A DNA stretch of 34,819 bases from JBHJGO01 sp050331715 (GCA_050331715.1 JBHJGO010000151.1:1-34819), one strand, 5' to 3'. Numbered from the stretch's first letter, positions 24,313-33,663 are shown. Notes: generated by a model not told the origin, from the letters alone. A program made the numbers and translations.

Positions 24313-27300
24313 GGAGGTGCTTGGAACTGAATTGTTACAGTAGCAGGTGTATTGTCTTCAGCCCCATCGTCGTCAACTGCGGTGTATTCAAAGGTTCCGC
24401 CTGTAAACGTTTCAGCGTCAATGGGTGTCAGAGTCAACGCATTCGCCTGTTCAATCGGGATGATCTGATTCAGAGTAACGGGCTGCTCATCCAGAAAGAG
24501 GGTAAGAGTTTCAGGAAGCTGAGTAACTCTAAACTCAACCACGTCGCCGTCATCATCAATTCCTTGCAGGGCAACATTCAGTGGGGCCAAAACAGCAGTC
24601 GCTGGAATTGGCTGCGTTGTCACATCCTGGGTTTCCGGTGGTAGATTACCCTGAATGATGGGGATCGTTACAATCGCTGGCGTTGGACTTGCCCCACCAT
24701 CGTTGTCAATTGCCACAAATTCAAAATTTGTTTCCCCAACAAAGTCAGGATTAGGATTAAATGTTAGTTCACTGATCTGCTCAAGGGTCAGTGATGGGGG
24801 AAGTTGATCGGGACTGGAAATCTCTCCGCCCTCAAATACCAACTGTCCTGCAATGGGATCGGGTATCTGAGTGATCTGAACGCCAACGATAGTCCCGTCT
24901 GGATCAGAGGCTTGTATGCTTGGAAATTCGGCCTCAGTGACGTCGTTCGGAATGGGATCAGCAATCTGGTCAGTAATGATCGGGAGCTGATTAAGGCGCG
25001 TAATCGGAATACTGATCACACCAGGTTCTAAGGATGTAGCTCCCTCGTTATCCGTCACGGTATATTCCAGGGTTACCGTTCCAAAAAAGTCAGCATCAGG
25101 AATAAAGCTGAATTCAGTCGCTTGGGCAATTTCAAGATTCTGGACTTGGCTGATCTCAGTAATCGGTTCGCCGGCTAAAAATAATTCTCCATCGGCGGAC
25201 AATTGTGTCAGGCTCAAACTAGAAACGAGGCCGTCCGGATCTGTACCCCCGAATGGGGGATTAATCAAAACTTCAGTGATTCCCTGTTCGACGGATTCAA
25301 GCTGAATGTTGTCAGCAATTGGGGGTAGATTTTCAACCACTGGAACAGTGAAGATTGCAGGGGTACTGTCCTCGGCCCCATCATCGTCAATCGCAGCGTA
25401 TTCAAAGGTTGTTCCGGCAAATGACTGCACATCGTTGGGCGTCAGTGTCAAATCATCAGCCTGTTCAATCGCAACGATCTGGTTTAAAGCAACAGGTTGT
25501 TCGTCAAGGAAAAGCGTGCTGTTCTCAGGAAGCTGAGTGATTCTAAATTCAACCACTTCACCATCTGTATCGGTTCCCTCCAGGGCATTCAAGGGGGCTA
25601 AAACAGCACTGGCTCGAATTGGTTCAGACGTTACCGCTTGAGTTTCCGGTGGCAGATTACTCTGAATCACAGGAATGGTGAAAGTGGCCGGGGTCGGATC
25701 TGGCAAATTATCGTTGTCAATCGCAACGTATTGAAACGTGGCTGATCCTTCAAAGTCAGTATTGGGTGTGAATTGAAGATCTCCAGCTTGATCAATTGGG
25801 ATGACAGTCGTCGTATCAGCAATTTCTACTCCGCCCAGGAAAAGCGTGCCCTCCGCAGACAAGCTAGTAACTTGAAACGCAACAACTTCTCCATCTGAAT
25901 CACTTCCACTCAGCGGCAGTAATGTAGCCTGGATCGCATCATCCTGAATCTCGGAGTTATTGACATCATCGGTTTCCGGCGGTTGCAGGATCTCAATCGT
26001 TGTGGTGGCAATATTGCTGTCGAAACCCAACTCTAATTCGTCTCGAACAATCGAGGTGATGACTCGCGGCGTTGGATCAGGGTTCACAGCGGAGTTGCTG
26101 TACACAATGCCATCGAGAATCTCTGCATACTGCACTCGCCGAGCTAACCCCACAATTTGAATTGAATCTCCGGTGTCGCTCGGTGTGACCGTTAATCCCA
26201 GATCCTCTACAAGGGTTTGGGCTGCGTTGTTCAGAGTTAGGCTTTCGTCAGCCCCATTGAGCGGATTGGTCAGGGTGACTGTTGTTCCAGCGATTTCTAC
26301 ATCGTCTTGATCTCGAATTACTGTGTTGTCGGCAATGGTGACTCCATTGCGTCCTGCGATAAATGTTGTGTTGAAGTCAACCCCTTGATTCTCACTTCCA
26401 TTGATATCTAGAACAGGAGGCTCGGCAATGGTATCAACCTGGACGTTACTGATTTCGTGAACATTGTCAAAGAAACCCGTTGACGCCGCAAAGCCAAATT
26501 TGAAGCTGTCAGGAAAGTCGCCTCCATTCTCCCCAATCACATCAAATTCGTCGAAAACCTGCTCATCCGGTTCAATCTCGCCATCCAAATCATCATCTAC
26601 TGAAATCGAGAGCAGACCATCCTGACTCAATTCAATTCTGACTCGACGACGAGCGGCTTCTCGATCTGTTGCCTCAGCCACGTCCAGGCTGAAGTCTAAT
26701 GTTCCTGTTGTGTCGAGAAATTGGTAGCCCTGCGCTTCACTCCCTCGCAATGTCACCGCATCCGGTGTCGCTCCCTCCCCACCGACGCGACCTTCAATCG
26801 GGTTGGCAAAGTTTCCGAATTCATCAAATCCAATGCCGAGATAGCCCCCCACCAGGCCAGGGATACCCTGGTCAGTTCTCGGTGCATATCCCAGGGAGCC
26901 GCCAAATCCCCCACTGGTTTGGGGAGAAGCCTCTCCATCAATCAAAAAGAAACTAAATCCATCTGCACCTTGAGTAGTGCTGCTGTTGTAAGCATGAAAA
27001 TCAAACTCCACCACCAAACCTGCGTCTGAGCGCACAGGAAAGTCATAGATGACAAAACTGGCTTCGTTCTGAAGATTCGAGGTGAGTCGCAGGGCTCCGG
27101 AGCCCGATGGGTCAACCGAAAAGTCATCGGGTGCTCCTGGAATACTGTTGGGTTGGGGCTGCCGATCTGTCCGTGCAGTCAGAAAAGGACTTCTGGGATC
27201 GGTCGGATCATTAATGCTCTGCTGTGTGCCAAAAATCCAGCGCAACTCATCAGAAAACGGCTGAATCGATAGCTCAGAACTGGTGAAACTCTCATTCACC

Positions 27301-27818
27301 AGCTCTACTAAGATATGGGGATAAGCCGTGAGAACTAACGGTTGAAAAACAGGAGACGTTTTGATTGAACCCACCTCAATCTCTAGATTCCCTGTTCCTC
27401 CCAAAGCCGGATTACCAATCCGTTGACTAGAGGCAGCAACATTAGTTTGGGTGAGCTGAGCGAGTTGCTGAACAAACTGAATCCCTTGACCTAGAGCAAC
27501 CTGACAGCCGTACAAAAATAAATCCGCGTCTTGAGCCAGAGCAGATTGCCATTGCTTGAAATGCTGTGCGTAGATTTTGAGATTGTTTTGGCAGAGGGCC
27601 GTTTTCCCTAGCCTCAGAGACCCAGGAGAACCGTGGGTCAGAATATGGAGTGATTTGATGGCCCGAAAGTTAGAAAGTACTTCAGTAATTTGCTGAACCC
27701 CATCTGTATCGGATGTGAGGTTAACGACTTCAGCCTGGGGGCGAGCAGTTTCCAGTAAAATTCGAGCATCCTTGACTGAAGCATCAAGAACAATAACAGT
27801 TGATTGGTAGATAGACAT
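24201..27818 (-). CDS. DUF4347/lectin/Ig-repeat N-terminal part of the split RTX adhesin
   Basis: 1,205 residues from the ATG at 27818 (the TTG at 27842 is an alternative). Residues about 4-160 are DUF4347 (TVIVLDASVKDARILL, LHILTHGSPGSLRLG, DADLFLYGCQVA, NVAASSQRIGN), a domain placed at the N-terminus of large cyanobacterial surface proteins. About 170-455 resembles an L-type lectin fold (DGFSFFLIDG, GGFGGSLGYAP, VGGYLGIGFDEFGNF). From about 460 to 1150 are five to six cadherin/Ig-like modules of about 100 residues, two of them nearly identical. A Pro-Glu linker then ends at TAA (24203-24201), where GAA is expected from the surrounding repeat. There is no N-terminal signal peptide; export would rely on the RTX tail now behind the stop. 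Confidence 0.85.
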   Translation of the reverse strand: MSIYQSTVIVLDASVKDARILLETARPQAEVVNLTSDTDGVQQITEVLSNFRAIKSLHILTHGSPGSLRLGKTALCQNNLKIYAQHFKQWQSALAQDADLFLYGCQVALGQGIQFVQQLAQLTQTNVAASSQRIGNPALGGTGNLEIEVGSIKTSPVFQPLVLTAYPHILVELVNESFTSSELSIQPFSDELRWIFGTQQSINDPTDPRSPFLTARTDRQPQPNSIPGAPDDFSVDPSGSGALRLTSNLQNEASFVIYDFPVRSDAGLVVEFDFHAYNSSTTQGADGFSFFLIDGEASPQTSGGFGGSLGYAPRTDQGIPGLVGGYLGIGFDEFGNFANPIEGRVGGEGATPDAVTLRGSEAQGYQFLDTTGTLDFSLDVAEATDREAARRRVRIELSQDGLLSISVDDDLDGEIEPDEQVFDEFDVIGENGGDFPDSFKFGFAASTGFFDNVHEISNVQVDTIAEPPVLDINGSENQGVDFNTTFIAGRNGVTIADNTVIRDQDDVEIAGTTVTLTNPLNGADESLTLNNAAQTLVEDLGLTVTPSDTGDSIQIVGLARRVQYAEILDGIVYSNSAVNPDPTPRVITSIVRDELELGFDSNIATTTIEILQPPETDDVNNSEIQDDAIQATLLPLSGSDSDGEVVAFQVTSLSAEGTLFLGGVEIADTTTVIPIDQAGDLQFTPNTDFEGSATFQYVAIDNDNLPDPTPATFTIPVIQSNLPPETQAVTSEPIRASAVLAPLNALEGTDTDGEVVEFRITQLPENSTLFLDEQPVALNQIVAIEQADDLTLTPNDVQSFAGTTFEYAAIDDDGAEDSTPAIFTVPVVENLPPIADNIQLESVEQGITEVLINPPFGGTDPDGLVSSLSLTQLSADGELFLAGEPITEISQVQNLEIAQATEFSFIPDADFFGTVTLEYTVTDNEGATSLEPGVISIPITRLNQLPIITDQIADPIPNDVTEAEFPSIQASDPDGTIVGVQITQIPDPIAGQLVFEGGEISSPDQLPPSLTLEQISELTFNPNPDFVGETNFEFVAIDNDGGASPTPAIVTIPIIQGNLPPETQDVTTQPIPATAVLAPLNVALQGIDDDGDVVEFRVTQLPETLTLFLDEQPVTLNQIIPIEQANALTLTPIDAETFTGGTFEYTAVDDDGAEDNTPATVTIQFQAPPEPIPEPVPEPEPIPEPEPIPEPEPTPEPVPVPIPEP
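24420..25640. repeat. Near-identical Ig-like module copies
   Basis: The modules ending in DDDGAEDNTPATVTI (about 24340-24630) and DDDGAEDSTPAIFTV (about 25350-25640) share long stretches such as VVEFR(V/I)TQLPE, TLFLDEQPV and LTLTP, clearly at both DNA and protein level. They are recent duplications relative to the other modules of the gene and may mediate length variation by recombination. Confidence 0.6.
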
Positions 27819-28071
27819 AGCTGATACCCGTAATGCGAACAATAACCCGAACCCTCTTCAACCAATTTTATAGGGTAAAACTCGTGATGGGTAATACTCC
27901 CCAGGGGCCATTTCTTGAAAGTAAGTTCAGAGGACTACTCTCTCCATGCAGGCTAGATTTGTAAACACCGAAGGCCACACAATCAACCCTGATCATCTGA
28001 AGCAGGAACTCTGGTGAGACTGTGGGATAATCCTTTCACGACTGAAATACTTGTAGTCTTCGGTTCTCAGT

Positions 28072-28815
28072 ATGTGTATCAAATCTTGGGTCAACTCAAT
28101 CAAGACCAGTTTTCAATCTCTGTCCAGGCGATTATTCTCTGGCCAGAATTTATCCAGCAAGGAACCGACTCAGTCCGCTAGTCCTGCAATTAATCCGCTG
28201 AGTGATTCGGGGTATGAGAGCTTATTTCTGAAAGTCTTGGATGGCATCGATCAGGGGTGGTCGCAGGAACAGGTGTTGGAGTTCTTGGGAGAACGCTACG
28301 AAGATCGCTTCTTCCGCTCCTGGCTAAAACGATTTGGTCAAAAGCGACTGGATTCCCCCCTGCCTCAAACTGAGCTGGCCCGACGCATGATTCGCCTGGG
28401 AGAAATTGATTCAGGAGAACTCGGTAGAATATCAGCAGAACAGGGTCAAAACCTTCAGCAGAAACAGTCAAGACCCCTGAGTGACGAGGAGTTTCAAGTG
28501 GTATTCCAGCGCTTACTCAATGGTGTCAGCTTGGGATGGGGCGCAACTGAGATTGATCGTTTCTTTCAGGAACTAGGTGAGCAAGGAAGACCTATGGTTT
28601 GGCAGAATTGGTTCAACCGATTTCAAGCTCAAGAGTTGTCTGCTGATCGCCCAAATTATGACTTGATTCCAGGATTGAGGTTTTTAGGAGAACAGTTAAT
28701 GGCCCTACCCCGTTGGCAGGAATTTGCAAACTCGTGTCATCAGTTCAGCCAAAAATTATCACAGAGACAAGAAAACGAATCAATCTGGGAATACGATGGT
28801 GCAGATACCGTCTAG
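28072..28815 (+). CDS. Hypothetical protein with two copies of a Trp-rich helical module
   Basis: 247 residues from the ATG at 28072. I do not recognise a named family. Two related modules are visible: residues about 47-92 (FLKVLDGIDQGWSQEQVLEF, then RFFRSWLKRFGQKRL) and about 140-183 (FQRLLNGVSLGWGATEIDRF, then MVWQNWFNRFQAQEL), both of the form L-x2-(V/L)-L-x-G-V-x2-GW followed by WL-x-RF. The N-terminal 45 residues are basic and Ser-rich, without a signal peptide, and there are no membrane helices, so it is probably cytosolic. It stands alone between the divergent adhesin gene and the convergent uma2 remnant. No function is proposed. Confidence 0.7.
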   Translation: MCIKSWVNSIKTSFQSLSRRLFSGQNLSSKEPTQSASPAINPLSDSGYESLFLKVLDGIDQGWSQEQVLEFLGERYEDRFFRSWLKRFGQKRLDSPLPQTELARRMIRLGEIDSGELGRISAEQGQNLQQKQSRPLSDEEFQVVFQRLLNGVSLGWGATEIDRFFQELGEQGRPMVWQNWFNRFQAQELSADRPNYDLIPGLRFLGEQLMALPRWQEFANSCHQFSQKLSQRQENESIWEYDGADTV

Positions 28816-28847
28816 AGTTATCTCACAATAGAAGCAGTAACTGATCC

Positions 28848-29410
28848 TTACAACAGCAATAACCCGAACAAATCCATCACCTTATAAGTCATTTCACCCA
28901 TAAACTTTGGCATGGGCAAAACGGCCTCTGGCTCATCCAATATTTCTACTTCCTGTCCAGATTGATAGACAAAAACACTTCCGTCTTCAGGATCAATCAG
29001 CCAACCCATCTCAGCAGTATTTTTAGGCAGCGAAGAATTTTTTTAGTGACCTTAGTCGGGCGTTGCTCCAGCGAGAGAATTTCAATAATCCAGTCTGGTG
29101 CGAGGGGAAGCACATTGGCAATTTCTCCATTTTCATCGGTCGGAATTCTAGCTCAGGTAAAAACAGCAATATCTGGCACAATGGATGCTCCATCAAACGT
29201 GCAGCGAATTTCTGGAAAGGCACAAGCAACTTTCTCAGGTTCGATGGCTGCGTTGATGACTTTGACAAACTTATCCTGAAGTCTACTGTGCTTTCCTTGT
29301 GGCAGGGGCTTTTGAATGATGTGACCGTCGATATACTCACTTGCGGGCTTCGTTTCTGGCAGATCCAAAAAGGCTTCTAGGGTGACGGGTTTGGTTGGAG
29401 TTTGAACCAT
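28848..29410 (-). pseudogene. Uma2-family (DUF820) putative endonuclease, broken
   Basis: The ATG at 29410 opens MVQTPTKPVTLEAFLDLPETKPASEYIDG, the typical start of Uma2 proteins, which have a PD-(D/E)xK nuclease fold and are abundant in cyanobacteria. After PDIAVF the frame meets TGA (29155-29153, codon 86) where a Trp (TGG) is usual, then continues with RIPTDENGEIANVLPLAPDW and TKVTKKILRCLK. A single missing A at the run 29020-29024 shifts the frame; adding it restores TAEMGWLIDPEDGSVFVYQSG and the end DLFGLLLL at the stop 28850-28848. The restored length, 187 residues, is normal. Two independent lesions mark a decayed gene. Confidence 0.85.
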
Positions 29411-29523
29411 GTGTGCTAACCTCCGATGATCACGTTGGGCAATGGGGAACGATTCTTTGATGTTACGTGCTCTCCATGTTAGAACCCTCCTGTCATTTTC
29501 TCAGATGGTTGTCTTCACAAAGA

Positions 29524-29552
29524 ATCGGGGCAAGGTTGGAACCTGCCCCGAT
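29524..29552 (-). terminator. Hairpin terminator candidate after ndhD1
   Basis: ATCGGGGCA and TGCCCCGAT form a perfect 9-bp stem, extended by GGTT/AACC towards a small loop, within 60 bp of the ndhD1 stop. On the minus strand it is followed by TCTTTGTG, a weak T stretch. A perfect AAAAGAATTCTTTT palindrome lies between the stop and the stem (29558-29571). Confidence 0.65.
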
Positions 29553-29579
29553 CTATTAAAAGAATTCTTTTATCGAAAA

Positions 29580-31163
29580 CTATTTGCCAATAATCGCTGG
29601 AGCTTCAAACCAGGTAGTTTGACCCAACTGAGCCACAGAAGATTCTTTCTCCAGCGTTGGAACTGACTCTCGAATTCGAGCTGTCAAACTCGTCGTGGTG
29701 GAGTCATAGATTTGAGTCACTAACTTGGGATACAAACCAATTCCGATGATTGGAATCAGCAAACTGGCAATGACAAACACCTCACGGGGTTCTGCATCCA
29801 CCAGTTTTTCATGGGAAGTCAACTCCTTATTCTCTGGGCCGTAGAGAATTTCTCGCAACATGGACAGCAGATAAATTGGAGTTAAAATCACACCTACCGC
29901 CGCTAGAAAGACTACCGTAACCTTGAAGGCAGGATTATAGGCATCGCTGGTCGAGAATCCAATAAAGACCATGAGTTCTGCCACAAATCCACTCATTCCA
30001 GGTAGAGCTAAAGAGGCCATGCAGCAAGCTGTCCACATGGCGAACACCTTTTTCATCTTGACGCCAACGCCGCCCATCTCATCCAACATCAGAGTATGGG
30101 TTCGGTCGTAGGTGCAGCCCACTAAGAAGAACAAACTGGCTCCAATCAAACCATGGGAAATCATTTGCAGCATTGCACCACTGGTTCCCAAGGTTGTAAA
30201 GGACGCCATCCCGATGAGTACAAATCCCATATGAGAAATTGAAGAATAGGCAATCTTTCGCTTCAAATTTCGCTGGGCAAAGGACGTGAGCGCTGCATAG
30301 ACAATATTGACAACCCCAAGAATCACTAGCAATGGGGCAAAGGTAGCATGGGCATCTGGCAGCATTCCCACATTCATTCGCAGCAAGGCATAACCGCCCA
30401 TCTTCAGCAGAATTCCTGCCAGCAACATGTGCGCGGGTGCAGTAGCTTCCCCATGGGCATCCGGCAACCAGGTGTGCAGCGGGAAAATGGGCAACTTCAC
30501 CCCGTAGGCAATCAGGAATCCACCGTAGAGCAGCAGTTGCATCTTGATGGGATAGGCTTTGGCGGCAATGGCCTGCATATCGAAGGTTACAGTGTCTCCG
30601 TAGAATGCCATGGTCAAGGCAGCCAACAGGATAAACAGGGAACCACCTGCGGTGTAGAGGATGAACTTAGTTGCAGCGTACTGGCGCTTCTTCCCGCCCC
30701 AAATTGCCAGAATTAGGTAAACCGGAACCAGTTCCAATTCCCAGGCCAGGAAGAACAGCAGCATATCCTGAACGGCGAAAACCGCAATCTGCCCCCCGTA
30801 CATGGCCAGCATCAAGAAGTAGAACAGACGAGGCTTAAAGGTAACAGGCCAAGCTGCCAGGATTGCCAAAGTTGTGATAAATCCAGTCAGGATAATCAGC
30901 GGCATGGCCAAGCCATCTGCCCCCACTGACCAGTTCAGGTCAAGTTGGGGAACCCATGAGTACCGCTCAACTAACTGCATACCTGAAGCATTCAGATCAT
31001 AGCCAGTGCAGAAGGTATAGATAATGATGGCAAAATCGATCAGTCCCACGATCAAGGCATACCAGCGAACGGTTTTGCCATTGTCATCCGGAAGAAACGG
31101 CACAATTAGAGCCGCCAGGAAGGGGAACAAGATGATAATCGTAAGCCATGGAAAATCAGACAT
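29580..31163 (-). CDS. ndhD1: NDH-1 subunit NdhD1 (chain 4)
   Basis: 527 residues from the ATG at 31163, with AGGAG seven bases upstream. Antiporter-like proton-pumping membrane subunit of the NDH-1L complex in the thylakoid membrane, serving respiration and cyclic electron flow to plastoquinone. About 14 hydrophobic helices are present. Key family blocks are the glutamate in FFLAWELELVPVYLILAIWGG and the lysine stretch LPIFPLHTWLPDAHGEAT, with YSSISHMGFV in the second half. The length and the pairing behind ndhF1 indicate the D1/D2 type rather than the CO2-uptake forms D3/D4; D1 versus D2 is a judgement. The gap to ndhF1 is 189 bp with an inverted repeat. Confidence 0.93.
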   Translation of the reverse strand: MSDFPWLTIIILFPFLAALIVPFLPDDNGKTVRWYALIVGLIDFAIIIYTFCTGYDLNASGMQLVERYSWVPQLDLNWSVGADGLAMPLIILTGFITTLAILAAWPVTFKPRLFYFLMLAMYGGQIAVFAVQDMLLFFLAWELELVPVYLILAIWGGKKRQYAATKFILYTAGGSLFILLAALTMAFYGDTVTFDMQAIAAKAYPIKMQLLLYGGFLIAYGVKLPIFPLHTWLPDAHGEATAPAHMLLAGILLKMGGYALLRMNVGMLPDAHATFAPLLVILGVVNIVYAALTSFAQRNLKRKIAYSSISHMGFVLIGMASFTTLGTSGAMLQMISHGLIGASLFFLVGCTYDRTHTLMLDEMGGVGVKMKKVFAMWTACCMASLALPGMSGFVAELMVFIGFSTSDAYNPAFKVTVVFLAAVGVILTPIYLLSMLREILYGPENKELTSHEKLVDAEPREVFVIASLLIPIIGIGLYPKLVTQIYDSTTTSLTARIRESVPTLEKESSVAQLGQTTWFEAPAIIGK

Positions 31164-31270
31164 ATGAATTCTCCTGCTAAAAGATACGTTTTTACAAAGC
31201 GGTTAGTAGTCTGTCAATGGCGCTATTTTCATCAACCCATCTCAGCACAAAACTCCTGCAAAAGAAGCGA

Positions 31271-31333
31271 GAGGGGCGGGCATCCCCCAGAAAACTAACG
31301 AGTGAGGTAAAGGCTTTATCATGCCCACCCTAC
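31271..31333. repeat. Inverted repeat between ndhF1 and ndhD1
   Basis: GAGGGGCGGGCAT on the left pairs imperfectly with ATGCCCACCCTAC on the right, giving a hairpin with a 37-base loop. The right end GTAGGGTGGGCAT (reverse complement) resembles a dispersed cyanobacterial palindromic repeat. It could stabilise or attenuate the ndhF1-ndhD1 transcript. Confidence 0.55.
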
Positions 31334-31352
31334 AGGTTGTCTGTTGTCAGAT

Positions 31353-33422
31353 TTAGCCGACTCCAGAGAACACAACGAACCCTAGGACTGCCACAAACAC
31401 GATTAGTGCATAGAACTGAGCGCGGCCATTTTCTAGATATTTCAAGCCTTCCCCAGAGAGCAACGTGACCAGTCCAGTTAAGTTCACTGCACCATCAACC
31501 ACCCGGAAGTCAACTTCCATCACCTGACGAGCCACTCGACGCAAGCCCTTGACAAAAATAACCTGGTTAATATCGTCGAGATACCACTTGTTCAAGGAGA
31601 ACTGATAGAGCGGCTTGACCTTCTGGGTGATGGCATCGGGGTTAATCTTGTAAGTCAAGAACATCAGGGATGCCAGAGTAATTCCCAGCAGTGCAATACC
31701 AACAGAATTACCCGCCATAATCAGAAACTCAGTCAGATCAAACTCAGCGGTTTTCTCCAGTACTTCAGGCAGGGTTTCGCTAGGGGGAAAGATAAAGCGC
31801 TCAAAGCGATTTGCAAACGGCGTTCCCAGCAAACCAATCAGAACCGATGGAACCGCCAACACCATGAGTGGAATGGTCATCGTTGCAGGAGATTCATGGG
31901 GTGAATCACTGTGGTGATGATGGTCGTCATGGCCATGATCTGCCTCCGCAACCAATTCCTGGGGATCCATTGCTCCAGGCCCAAAGGCTGGCTGAGGATT
32001 TCCTGCTGCTGCCAACAACTCATGCTGAATTGCGGTGTCGTTTCCACGAAATTCACCTTCGAAGGTCATGAAATACATACGGAACATGTAGAAGGCCGTC
32101 ATGCCCGCCGTTAACCAACCCACTGCCCAGAGAACTGGACTGACTTCAAAGGTACTACCTAGAATCTCATCCTTTGACCAGAAACCGGCGAAAGGTGGTA
32201 TTCCACAGATTGCCAGGGTTCCGATCAAGAAGCAGGTGGACGTAATGGGCATGTACTTACGTAGATTTCCCATTAACCGCATATCCTGAGCCAGTTCGGG
32301 GTTATGACCGACAACGGCTTCCATGCCATGAATCACAGAACCGGAGCAGAGGAACAGCATCGCCTTGAAGTAGGCGTGGGTCATCAAGTGAAACAAGCCC
32401 GCACTATAGGCACCAACCCCCATGGCCATCACCATATAGCCAAGCTGAGAGATGGTGGAATAGGCTAAGCCTTTCTTAATATCATTCTGAGTGAGGGCAA
32501 TGGACGCGCCCATAAACGCGGTAAAGCAGCCAGTGCAGGCAATCACGTTCATAACCACTGGCAGCCCCTCAAACACAGGGTACATCCGAGCAATCAGGAA
32601 CACACCCGCTGCAACCATCGTTGCTGCATGAATCAGAGCAGAAATTGGTGTTGGGCCTTCCATTGCATCGGGCAGCCAGACGTGCAGCGGAAACTGAGCA
32701 GACTTCGCCACAGGCCCCAGAAAAACCAGTACACCAAACAGAGTAACCAGCGCAATCCCTAGAGAGCCAGACTCCACCATGGCTTCCAGTCGCTCACCCA
32801 TCAAATCGAATTCAAAGGTGCGAGTTGCCCAGTAGAGACCTAGCATTCCCAGCAGAAGTCCGAAGTCACCGATTCTATTGGTTACAAATGCCTTTTCACA
32901 GGCGTCGGCAGCGGTCTTACGTTCATGCCAGAATCCGATCAACAGGTAGGAGCACATTCCCACCAATTCCCAGAAAATATAAATCTGAATCAGGTTTGGA
33001 CAAAGTACCAAACCTAGCATTGAAGCGCTGAACAAACTGAGGTAGGCATAGAATCTGGCATAGCCTGGGTCATGGGCCATGTAACCATCGGTGTAGACCA
33101 TGACCAGGAAGGCGACCGTTGTAACGATAACCAACATCACAGCGGTGAGATGGTCAACGGTGTAACCCATTGTCAGTTTAAAATCCCCAGCCGAAGCCCA
33201 CTCAATGATTCGAGTGTAGGATTCATGACCGTTGATTTGACTCCAGAGTACTGCGAAGGACAGCACCATTGATCCGCCCAGCAGAGAAACGATGAAAGTA
33301 GCAACAGCCTTACGAAAACCATTCGTAAGCCGATTGAATGCAATCAATCCAATCCCTACCAGGGTTGCGCCAACCAGGGGCAGCACAGGAATTAGCCAAG
33401 CGTATTGATAGAGCGGTTCCAT
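31353..33422 (-). CDS. ndhF1: NDH-1 subunit NdhF1 (chain 5)
   Basis: 689 residues from the ATG at 33422; I see no Shine-Dalgarno, which is common in cyanobacteria. Largest membrane subunit of NDH-1L, at the distal end of the membrane arm, with a lateral helix along the proton channels. Motifs include the glutamate in IYIFWELVGMCSYLLIGFWHER, VAKSAQFPLHVWLPDAMEGPTPISALIHAATMVAAGVFLI, and YSTISQLGYMVMAMG. A His/Asp-rich loop (GHDDHHHHSDSPHES) stands near residue 490. The C-terminal part has the usual long amphipathic helix and a final transmembrane segment. It is first in the pair with ndhD1, and divergent from the TPR gene, 241 bp between starts. Confidence 0.95.
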   Translation of the reverse strand: MEPLYQYAWLIPVLPLVGATLVGIGLIAFNRLTNGFRKAVATFIVSLLGGSMVLSFAVLWSQINGHESYTRIIEWASAGDFKLTMGYTVDHLTAVMLVIVTTVAFLVMVYTDGYMAHDPGYARFYAYLSLFSASMLGLVLCPNLIQIYIFWELVGMCSYLLIGFWHERKTAADACEKAFVTNRIGDFGLLLGMLGLYWATRTFEFDLMGERLEAMVESGSLGIALVTLFGVLVFLGPVAKSAQFPLHVWLPDAMEGPTPISALIHAATMVAAGVFLIARMYPVFEGLPVVMNVIACTGCFTAFMGASIALTQNDIKKGLAYSTISQLGYMVMAMGVGAYSAGLFHLMTHAYFKAMLFLCSGSVIHGMEAVVGHNPELAQDMRLMGNLRKYMPITSTCFLIGTLAICGIPPFAGFWSKDEILGSTFEVSPVLWAVGWLTAGMTAFYMFRMYFMTFEGEFRGNDTAIQHELLAAAGNPQPAFGPGAMDPQELVAEADHGHDDHHHHSDSPHESPATMTIPLMVLAVPSVLIGLLGTPFANRFERFIFPPSETLPEVLEKTAEFDLTEFLIMAGNSVGIALLGITLASLMFLTYKINPDAITQKVKPLYQFSLNKWYLDDINQVIFVKGLRRVARQVMEVDFRVVDGAVNLTGLVTLLSGEGLKYLENGRAQFYALIVFVAVLGFVVFSGVG

Positions 33423-33663
33423 AACGTAGAATTACGTTTATATGTTTGTATTTCTTCGCAAAATAGGCAAAACTGTTAACAATTTTGGCACAGAGTCTGA
33501 TCTTTATTCAGAAAGATCAGCCTTTTTACAGAGTTGCATTCAGGTGTATGGCCCTGCCTATCTCTCCAGAACAGCCTATCATAGCCCTTCATCCGCCTGT
33601 ACAATTCGACCCGCAATTTCAAATCCATGCATCATTTAGAGTTGTTTCTTTATCTGCCTGAGT
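33423..33663. promoter_or_regulatory. Divergent ndhF1 / TPR upstream region
   Basis: This 241-bp interval must hold the promoters for both genes. It is AT-rich near the ndhF1 start. I could not assign -35/-10 pairs with confidence and saw no NtcA box. Confidence 0.4.

Noticed and set aside
23797..24644. Plus-strand Gly/Ser and Arg/Phe-rich frames
   Set aside because: They are shadows of the Pro-Glu linker and neighbouring adhesin sequence; the low complexity is due to the repeat.
27946..28017. A 23-codon plus-strand frame starting at an ATG before the 28072 gene
   Set aside because: Too short, no ribosome-binding site and no comparison possible; it may be chance.
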